Assembly (NCBI GenBank): GCA_026388865.1
Contig: JAPLIX010000489.1
Span: forward strand, 1-7,524
DNA: 7,524 nucleotides
Reading direction: 5' to 3'
DNA from: Pseudomonadota bacterium
GTDB lineage: Bacteria; Desulfobacterota; WTBG01; CAIYCZ01
Numbering within the stretch: position 1 is the stretch's first letter; the number at the start of each line of letters is the position of its first letter. The translations under genes were made by a program, and so were the position numbers. Positions 1 through 4,302 of this stretch are shown here, piece after piece. The notes below the pieces were generated by a model. The model was not told where the DNA came from and searched no databases. It saw only the letters and a program-made list of their open reading frames with translations.

Positions 1-207
1 CACGACTGAATTAAGGGAAACATTTTCCATGGTCTCCGGATGCAGCACCAGATCGGCATTGTGGCAGTAGGAGCAGCGGAAATTACAGTTGGGAAGGAAT
101 AATACCGAGCAGATGCTGCCGGGCCAGTCAACAAACGAGGTCTCAATAAACCCCTTGATGATGAAATTATTATGGTAGCTGGGATCCTTGTGGTACTCTA
201 TACACAT
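1..207 (-). CDS. nrdG: Anaerobic ribonucleoside-triphosphate reductase activating protein, NrdG2-type radical SAM (N-terminal 69 aa, runs off the window)
   Basis: This is the N-terminal part of a radical SAM activase. In NrdG proteins a [4Fe-4S] cluster reductively cleaves S-adenosylmethionine and installs the glycyl radical on NrdD. The visible 69 codons contain a short lead-in, then IKGFIETSFVDWPG (about residues 17-30) and the cluster motif CNFRCSYCHN with C41, C45 and C48 (CxxxCxxC). The 'GF..TS..D.PG' lead followed by 'FLPNCNFRCSYCHN' is typical of the longer NrdG2-type activases rather than the short E. coli NrdG. The start is the ATG at 207-205. An in-frame TGA at 231-229 rules out a longer ATG/GTG/TTG-started form, and only a weak purine stretch (GAAAG) lies upstream. 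It begins 30 nt after the redoxin stop codon, so the two are probably co-transcribed. The C-terminus is outside the window, so the full length cannot be judged. Confidence 0.93.
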   Translation of the reverse strand, partial: MCIEYHKDPSYHNNFIIKGFIETSFVDWPGSICSVLFLPNCNFRCSYCHNADLVLHPETMENVSLNSVV

Positions 208-237
208 AGTGTGGTGCAGTCTTTCAAATCAGTTCTG

Positions 238-498
238 TTACTGATCCATAAGTTCTTTTAATTTTTGCGTGCTGGGCACCTCGCCCCTGAAATCCGCGAT
301 AGGGTTCTCTTCCTTGTCTTCAAGAATAAAAGTGGGCGTTGCCTGAACACTGTAGAAGGTTGCTTCTGCCAGGCCGTCTGCGGTTTCCAGGTTGAAATGA
401 AGCACCTGGTAGCCGTCCTTCTGCATTACGCTTCCTACCTCTTTTGCCTGAGGACAGCGCGGACAGTTTTCCTTCCAGAATAATTTTATAACCCCCAT
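238..498 (-). CDS. Small thioredoxin/glutaredoxin-like protein (CPRC), probable electron donor for NrdD
   Basis: An 86-residue thioredoxin-fold protein. The first strand (MGVIKLFWKEN) leads directly into the redox motif C12-P-R-C15. A later TPT (residues 54-56) supplies the cis-proline (P55) that sits opposite the active site in this fold. There is no signal peptide or membrane segment, so it should be cytoplasmic. Its size and single domain resemble NrdH-redoxins and glutaredoxin-like proteins, but CPRC is not the classic CPYC or CVQC motif. It lies between nrdD and the nrdG-type activase, so its likely job (inference) is to reduce the cysteines of NrdD after each turnover. The ATG at 498 is chosen because the fold starts there. 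A TTG at 546 is also in frame but would add 16 residues of low-complexity sequence across a short tandem duplication. A GGGGG about 10 nt upstream of the ATG could act as a weak ribosome-binding site. Confidence 0.85.
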   Translation of the reverse strand: MGVIKLFWKENCPRCPQAKEVGSVMQKDGYQVLHFNLETADGLAEATFYSVQATPTFILEDKEENPIADFRGEVPSTQKLKELMDQ

Positions 499-515
499 TG
501 TTTTATAACCCCCAT
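484..515 (-). repeat. 17-bp tandem duplication covering the redoxin start codon
   Basis: On the minus strand the 15-mer ATGGGGGTTATAAAA occurs twice, at 515-501 and 498-484, with a 17-bp period. The second copy is the chosen start of the redoxin gene. The first carries an ATG in another frame that would encode only nine residues (MGVIKQWGL) before a TAA at 488-486, overlapping the true start. A weaker third echo (GGGTATAAAGAA) lies just upstream. It looks like a recent small duplication that copied both the GGGGG tract and the ATG. Confidence 0.85.
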
Positions 516-561
516 TTTCTTTATACCCTTTTATTGAAATAACCAAATAACCACAGAGAAC

Positions 562-588
562 AAAAAAAAAAAAAAAAAGCTTTCAGCT
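562..588 (-). terminator. Weak terminator-like hairpin plus long T tract after nrdD
   Basis: Read on the minus strand, AGCT-GAA-AGCT (588-578) forms a 4-bp stem with a 3-nt loop and runs directly into a tract of 17 T residues (578-562). The T tract is very strong but the stem is short for an intrinsic terminator, so it may cause pausing or partial termination between nrdD and the redoxin gene. It is about 215 nt downstream of the nrdD stop. Confidence 0.3.
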
Positions 589-642
589 ATTGTTTATAAA
601 CTCTCTTAGTTAAAATAATTTACTTTCAATGAAAAACTGCAT

Positions 643-682
643 GAACTCAAGAAAATAGAAAGGTTCCTGATTTCCTGAGTTC
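643..682. repeat. 12-bp inverted repeat (stem-loop) in the nrdD-redoxin spacer
   Basis: GAACTCAAGAAA (643-654) and TTTCCTGAGTTC (671-682) are reverse complements at 11 of 12 positions, separated by a 16-nt loop. No T run follows on either strand, so this is not an intrinsic terminator. It may stabilise RNA or be part of a repeat element. Confidence 0.5.
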
Positions 683-803
683 CAGATTCTATAATTTTGT
701 TCTGGAGAACACAGAGAATACTCTGAGCCCTCTGCATTCTATTTTTATTGAAGTTCACAGAGAAAGTCTCTCAGTGCTCTCCGTGGTTCATTTTGTATTC
801 GTT

Positions 804-2933
804 CTAATTCGCCAGGTCCTCAAAGTATCCGTTGTTGCGATAGCGATCGTTCAACTCGCCGAGTTTTCCCTTGTTCCAACTCGACACCTTGGTGAAGTAT
901 CCTGTTATACGGGTGATGCCCTCAACATCAGAGGAGTTGCAGTCCTTATACCCGCAGGTATTAGAGAGCCCCCTGCTGGTTCTCCCGCAGGTGTTGCAGC
1001 TGGTGAATTCAGGGGAGAAGGCAATCTGGTCATTCTGCGTTCCCTTGAAGACCTTGACCACAAAATTGGCCAGGGACTCTTTTGAGGGCCGTGACTCGCC
1101 AAGCCAGATATGGGTGAGTGAGCCGGCCTCAATAATGGGGTGAAAGAGCCCTTCCATCCGCACCCGGTCAATGGGATTGGTCTTTGACGCGACCGCAATA
1201 TAGGTGGAATTGGTATAGTAGACTTGGCCGGTGGCGATGTTTCCTTTAACCATCCGCAGCGATTCCGGCGAGTGGTATTTCAGATCAAGCTTGGCAAAGC
1301 GGTAGGCCGTGCTCTCTGCCGGGGTCTGCTCCAGCACAAAGCGCATCCCGTGCTGCTGGCTGAATTTATCAGTTACAAGTTTCATGTGGGCAATTACCTT
1401 CAAACCGAATTTCAGCGACCGCTTGGACTCGTGGAGCTCTTCTCCGGTATGAATCTTAACGAGCTCATTCAGCCCCACCATGCCGATGAGATACGTTGCC
1501 CGCTTCATCCGCAAATACGGGGCGCCGTCCTTATTCATGGTGAGAAGCGCCAGGGGGCCGCTTTCACCGAGGGCCAGGAGCTGCTCAATAAAGGCCTTCT
1601 TTTCCAGATGGGCTTTTACTGCCAGTTCAACCATGAAGCTTAAATTGGTAAACAGGGTGGTGTCATCCTTGTTGCTCTTGTAGCCGAGGCGCGGCAGGTT
1701 GATGGTGACATTCTGCAGCGCGCTGTAGCGCATTTTCCACGGCTCTTTGGCATCATCCAGATCGCTCTGCTCCAGCTTGAAGCTCAAGCGGCAGCACTCG
1801 GAAATTTTCGCGGTGTTGCCCCGGTCAAAGACAAAATAGGTATTGCCCTTCTCGCTCGCCACATCACAGATATGGAGCAGGAACTCCTGGTGCCCTTCGG
1901 TGCGGAAAAATTTCTCCGTGATGTGCACCAGCGGCTTCGGGAAGAAGAACGGCCTCCCGGTGCCATCGCCTTCCTTGAAGACATCAAACAGATACCAGAC
2001 AAACCGCTGGGCCTCTTTTTCATACTCAGCATAGGTTTTGCCGGTAAATTCTCCACCGGGCCCAATGGCAGGAACATCCTCAAAGTGCTTGGGAACCTCC
2101 CAGTAGAGATTAACATCCGTGAAAATAGCCTGCCCGCCCCGCGCCACTGCCTGCTGGGAGAACTCAAAGATGAGCATCTGGGCAAGCTGCTTGACCTCAC
2201 GGTCAGTTTTACCCACTAAATAGGGCGCAAAGAAGAGATTGATTGCATCCCAGCCAATGGCGCCGGCAAAATTACTCTGCAGCGCTGCGGCAAATTTAAC
2301 CATGTGCGCGAGCAGCACTTCCGGGTGCTTGGCCGGCTTGGCCATGGAAAGGGAATTGGGCAGGTTCAGGCCGAATTTTTTAATATATTCCAGTGACTGG
2401 CCAGAGCAATAGGGCCGGTCGATGAACCCCAGATCATGCAGATGGAGATCTCCCCGCATGTGGGCATCGCCCACGTCGTCGGAAAAAACTTTGAGCAGGG
2501 CGTATTCTTTTTTAATATTTTCGGCGAGCGTCAGGTTGGTTGCCTCAGGGCCGTGCGGCACATTGGCATTTTCCTTGTTGGGGTGCAGGATGAGCTGGTC
2601 AACGTCCCAGAGGGGCACTCCAAGACGCGTATGCATCTTGCGGGCTTTCTCCAGCCCCCGCTCTAATAGCTTGGCATCAACCAGTTCCCTGATGAGAGGA
2701 GCGGTTACCCAGGTAATTTTTGACGCAAAGATAAAATCCTGAACTTCCCTGCTGATCTCCTCGGCAGTATCTACATCAATATATGTTTCGCGTACCAGAG
2801 CATCAACAATCTTTTGCCGGTTCCAGTCCGCAATATCATCGCCTGATGTCCTGACAAAAAGCGCCAGGTCAGTAGTTTCATTAATATTGCTGATTTCTTC
2901 TTTCTCCCAACGAGCTTCTACTACGGTCCCCAT
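804..2933 (-). CDS. nrdD: Anaerobic (class III) ribonucleoside-triphosphate reductase NrdD
   Basis: This 709-residue enzyme reduces ribonucleoside triphosphates to deoxyribonucleotides without oxygen, using a glycyl radical. Residues about 20-115 form an ATP-cone allosteric domain (WNRQKIVDAL onward). The catalytic barrel follows with GDLHLHDLGFIDRPYC (161-176), where C176 is at the place of the conserved first active-site cysteine. GNTAKISECCRL (372-383) carries a vicinal pair, C380-C381, one of which should carry the thiyl radical. C646, C649, C660 and C665 form the C-terminal zinc site. RITGYF (675-680) is the glycyl-radical loop with G678 as the expected radical residue, followed by the usual WNKGKLGEL tail. 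Length is typical and no frame damage is seen. The ATG at 2933 is supported by GGGAGG (2945-2940), 6 nt upstream. A probable NrdR operator lies in its promoter. The adjacent redoxin gene and Cys-Cys pair suggest a thioredoxin-like reductant rather than formate (inference). Confidence 0.97.
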   Translation of the reverse strand: MGTVVEARWEKEEISNINETTDLALFVRTSGDDIADWNRQKIVDALVRETYIDVDTAEEISREVQDFIFASKITWVTAPLIRELVDAKLLERGLEKARKMHTRLGVPLWDVDQLILHPNKENANVPHGPEATNLTLAENIKKEYALLKVFSDDVGDAHMRGDLHLHDLGFIDRPYCSGQSLEYIKKFGLNLPNSLSMAKPAKHPEVLLAHMVKFAAALQSNFAGAIGWDAINLFFAPYLVGKTDREVKQLAQMLIFEFSQQAVARGGQAIFTDVNLYWEVPKHFEDVPAIGPGGEFTGKTYAEYEKEAQRFVWYLFDVFKEGDGTGRPFFFPKPLVHITEKFFRTEGHQEFLLHICDVASEKGNTYFVFDRGNTAKISECCRLSFKLEQSDLDDAKEPWKMRYSALQNVTINLPRLGYKSNKDDTTLFTNLSFMVELAVKAHLEKKAFIEQLLALGESGPLALLTMNKDGAPYLRMKRATYLIGMVGLNELVKIHTGEELHESKRSLKFGLKVIAHMKLVTDKFSQQHGMRFVLEQTPAESTAYRFAKLDLKYHSPESLRMVKGNIATGQVYYTNSTYIAVASKTNPIDRVRMEGLFHPIIEAGSLTHIWLGESRPSKESLANFVVKVFKGTQNDQIAFSPEFTSCNTCGRTSRGLSNTCGYKDCNSSDVEGITRITGYFTKVSSWNKGKLGELNDRYRNNGYFEDLAN

Positions 2934-2939
2934 AAACCC

Positions 2940-2945
2940 CCTCCC
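2940..2945 (-). promoter_or_regulatory. Strong Shine-Dalgarno of nrdD
   Basis: GGGAGG on the minus strand, 6 nt before the ATG at 2933, within a purine run continuing as GGG. This is the best ribosome-binding site in the window and fixes the nrdD start. Confidence 0.85.
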
Positions 2946-2970
2946 AATATATTCATTATCGATCCATATA

Positions 2971-2986
2971 TCATCTTATTTTGTAC
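2971..2986 (-). promoter_or_regulatory. Degenerate second NrdR box (possible)
   Basis: TCATCTTATTTTGTAC (plus strand) lies exactly 31 bp from the strong box, the usual NrdR pair spacing, but matches the consensus at only 9 of 16 positions. The spacing is the main argument for it. Confidence 0.3.
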
Positions 2987-2989
2987 GCG

Positions 2990-3022
2990 ATGATAACTAC
3001 ACCACAATATGTAGTGCGTCAA
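2990..3022 (-). promoter_or_regulatory. Candidate nrdD promoter
   Basis: On the minus strand TTGACG (3022-3017) is a 5-of-6 match to the sigma-70 -35 element. The downstream -10 is unclear: AGTTAT (2998-2993) is at an 18-bp spacing but matches poorly, while the better TATCAT (2995-2990) is 21 bp away, which is too far for a standard promoter. The NrdR box fills the spacer. The -35 is the only strong part. Confidence 0.4.
3002..3017 (-). promoter_or_regulatory. Putative NrdR box upstream of nrdD
   Basis: CCACAATATGTAGTGC (plus strand) matches the NrdR operator consensus ACACWATATATWGTGT at 13 of 16 positions, including both CAC/GTG arms. NrdR is the ATP/dATP-sensing repressor of ribonucleotide reductase genes. 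The site starts 69 nt upstream of the nrdD ATG. It sits immediately next to and inside a TTGACG -35-like hexamer (3022-3017), a position where binding would block RNA polymerase. NrdR boxes normally occur in pairs about 31-32 bp apart. The partner here is weak. Confidence 0.7.
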
Positions 3023-3219
3023 GGGAATTATCCTGGAAATAAAAAAATATTTTTTCATCTTGGTAAGTAATAATTTTATAAAGGATAAACATACTGTTAG
3101 ATATATTATGGGGTTTTAATGGAAAGAGGCATCCAGGGAGAGAATTATGGTTGGCTGAGTGTGCTCATGAAAAGGTGCTTTTACCGGGCTTTTCGTGCCC
3201 TGAAAATGACAGCCCTTGA

Positions 3220-3675
3220 TTAATATAATATATTGAAAAATCTTCTTAAGAAGCCTCCTTTCCGCGGCCGCTGATTCCTTAAAAAACTTTTCAGCAGTGC
3301 TTTCTTCTCCGCGTCAATATTTAAAAATACAATGCCCACCTGAAACATGAAGTTTTCACTCTCAGGGGAGAGGTCATACCAGCATACCTCGCCAATAATT
3401 TTTAATGTTTTTTCAAAACCATAGAGCTCTACTTCCAAATCAAGCCGGTTCTTTTGCGCGCCCGGGCTCCCGGAAAGCATATGCACGCCGTCAATTTCAA
3501 TCTGCCTGGTTTCTATGCATATGCCCTCCTCCGAGATATTTCTGCTTTTGACTATGACTGACGTCTGCCCTCCCGGCACCTTATCTTCAGTTATTATCGT
3601 AACTTTTACCTGAAGCGGTATCTCCAGTCTGAAAAATTTTCTTTTCTGTACGCCGCGGTTTCCTATTCTTAGCAT
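3220..3675 (-). CDS. PilZ-domain protein, probable c-di-GMP receptor
   Basis: A 151-residue single-domain protein. The two PilZ ligand-binding motifs are both present: RKFFR (R12-R16, the RxxxR motif) at the N-terminal lead and N46-I-S48-E-E-G51 (the D/NxSxxG motif) followed by the typical strand ICIE. A later strand (IGEVCWYDLSPESENFMFQVGIVF, about 98-117) matches the 'V.W......FxxGixF' part of the fold. With both motifs intact it should bind cyclic di-GMP. A basic tail (RNQRPRKGGFLRRFF) ends the protein. No membrane segment is evident. The ATG at 3675 lies 4 nt after the stop of the upstream nucleotidyltransferase (TAAAACAATG) with no clear Shine-Dalgarno, so translation is probably coupled. 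The nearby GspE/PilB-type ATPase suggests a role in pilus, secretion or motility control, but the target is not visible. Confidence 0.9.
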   Translation of the reverse strand: MLRIGNRGVQKRKFFRLEIPLQVKVTIITEDKVPGGQTSVIVKSRNISEEGICIETRQIEIDGVHMLSGSPGAQKNRLDLEVELYGFEKTLKIIGEVCWYDLSPESENFMFQVGIVFLNIDAEKKALLKSFLRNQRPRKGGFLRRFFNILY

Positions 3676-3679
3676 TGTT

Positions 3680-4168
3680 TTATTTAGCCGTGGAACTGCT
3701 CTTTATTATACGCTGAATAATCGTGGTGGTTGATAAGCCATCGACAAAAGGAAGGGATATCACTTTTCCGCCGGCATGTTCCACCGCATCCCTGCCAACG
3801 ATGGTCGCAACAGTCCAGTCGCCGCCTTTAACCAGCACATCAGGCTTTAGTTCAGTAATAACCCGCAGGGGATCAAGCTCATTAAAAATAATGACATAAT
3901 CCACGCTCTCAATGCTGGCCATAACCTCGGCACGCTCATCCTGCGGGACATACGGCCGCTCCTGCCCTTTCAGTGCCCGGACCGAACTATCGCTGTTGAT
4001 GGCTACCACCAGAACATCCCCCTGTTTTTTTGCTTCCCGGAGCAGCCGCACATGGCCGACATGGATAATATCAAAGCAGCCGTTGGTGAAGACGACCTTT
4101 TTATTCGCGCGCTTCAGCTCCGCTCTTACTACCTTCAGCTCTGCAAGTTTTTTTACTTTATCGTTCAA
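3680..4168 (-). CDS. rfaE2: D-glycero-beta-D-manno-heptose 1-phosphate adenylyltransferase (RfaE2, stand-alone HldE C-terminal domain)
   Basis: A 162-residue nucleotidyltransferase. The family transfers AMP from ATP to heptose 1-phosphate, giving ADP-heptose for the LPS inner core or other surface glycans. The cytidylyltransferase-type fold shows FTNGCFDIIHVGH (27-39, with the HxGH motif H36-H39), VAINSD (55-60), the family motif LVKGGDW (112-118) and GLSTTTIIQRI (144-154). This set fits RfaE2/HldE domain II better than TagD-like glycerol-3-phosphate cytidylyltransferases. The kinase domain (RfaE1) is absent and must be encoded elsewhere. The start is a TTG (4168-4166): an in-frame TGA at 4201-4199 precedes it with no ATG or GTG between, and GGAG lies 8 nt upstream. 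The gene follows the GspE-type ATPase by 134 bp and runs into pilZ with a 4-nt gap. Confidence 0.92.
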   Translation of the reverse strand: MNDKVKKLAELKVVRAELKRANKKVVFTNGCFDIIHVGHVRLLREAKKQGDVLVVAINSDSSVRALKGQERPYVPQDERAEVMASIESVDYVIIFNELDPLRVITELKPDVLVKGGDWTVATIVGRDAVEHAGGKVISLPFVDGLSTTTIIQRIIKSSSTAK

Positions 4169-4223
4169 CGCTACTACTCCGTGGCCCGTGACATGAACTC
4201 ATCGCTCATTTCTCAGCACTTTG

Positions 4224-4297
4224 CTTTGTGCCTTATGCCTCTGTGCCTTTTCAGCATTCCGCAATCAGCATTCCGCATTCAGCAATCAGCATTCCCC
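4224..4297. repeat. Short tandem heptamer repeats between the ATPase and rfaE2 genes
   Basis: From 4251 the plus strand reads as consecutive 7-mers: TCAGCAT, TCCGCAA, TCAGCAT, TCCGCAT, TCAGCAA, TCAGCAT (to 4292), then a degenerate TCCCCGG. Directly before it (about 4224-4249) lies a second, looser series of GTGCC/ATGCC/GTGCC units (TTGTGCC, TTATGCC, TCTGTGCC). The array ends a few bases before the stop codon of the ATPase gene (4305-4303). It resembles the short tandem heptamer repeats known from some cyanobacterial and other genomes. Its function is unknown. Confidence 0.8.
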
Positions 4298-4302
4298 GGT
4301 CC

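Larger units (their letters stand above)
549..788. repeat. Imperfect inverted-repeat-bounded segment with CACAGAGAA copies
   Basis: The left end (549-563, AACCACAGAGAACAA) matches the reverse complement of the right end (774-788, AACCACGGAGAGCAC) at 12 of 15 positions. Between them are further exact CACAGAGAA copies at 710-718 and 756-764. The latter pairs with TCTCTCAGTG at 767-776 to form an 8-bp bulged stem. No transposase or clear target-site duplication is seen. It could be a degenerate MITE-like element or a cluster of short CTCTGTG-type repeats. Confidence 0.4.
499..803. other. 305-bp non-coding spacer between nrdD and the redoxin gene
   Basis: I see no plausible gene here on either strand. 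The spacer is AT-rich compared with its neighbours. It contains three exact copies of CACAGAGAA (552-560, 710-718, 756-764), an imperfect inverted repeat at its two ends (549-563 against 774-788), a 12-bp stem-loop (643-682), a 17-A homopolymer (562-578) and the duplicated redoxin start region. A small hairpin followed by a T run in the minus direction may end part of the nrdD transcript. If so, the redoxin and nrdG genes would need readthrough or their own promoter. A possible -10 (TATAAA, minus strand 525-520) lies just before the duplicated start but has no convincing -35 partner. Confidence 0.6.
2934..3219. other. Intergenic region between pilZ and nrdD
   Basis: This 286-bp spacer carries the nrdD control region in its nrdD-proximal third (NrdR-like boxes, -35-like TTGACG, strong ribosome-binding site). 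The pilZ-proximal part holds a hairpin-forming GGGC...GCCC segment (3186-3215) without a following T run, so no clear terminator for pilZ is seen. A plus-strand reading frame of 34 codons (3119-3223) is open but has no supporting evidence beyond an ATG and a GGGG tract 6 nt upstream. Confidence 0.5.

Noticed and set aside
499..546. TTG at 546 as the start of the redoxin gene
   Set aside because: It would add 16 residues across the tandem duplication before the first strand of the thioredoxin fold. The ATG at 498 starts exactly where the fold begins.
753..788. Intrinsic terminator directly after nrdD
   Set aside because: The 8-bp bulged stem (CAC..GAGAGA/TCTCTGTG) is followed by AACTTCAATAAAAATAG rather than a T run. 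It is better explained as part of the CACAGAGAA repeats.
1224..1643. Plus-strand open frame of 139 codons
   Set aside because: It lies wholly inside nrdD, whose product has a full set of family motifs. The plus-strand translation shows no recognisable domain.
1872..2219. Plus-strand open frame of 115 codons
   Set aside because: Antisense shadow of nrdD with no domain and no upstream signals.
3186..3215. Intrinsic terminator after pilZ
   Set aside because: GGGC...GCCC pairing exists but the stem is interrupted and no T run follows on the minus strand.
4251..4297. CRISPR-like array
   Set aside because: Units are 7 bp with no unique spacers, and no cas genes are present. This is a simple tandem repeat.
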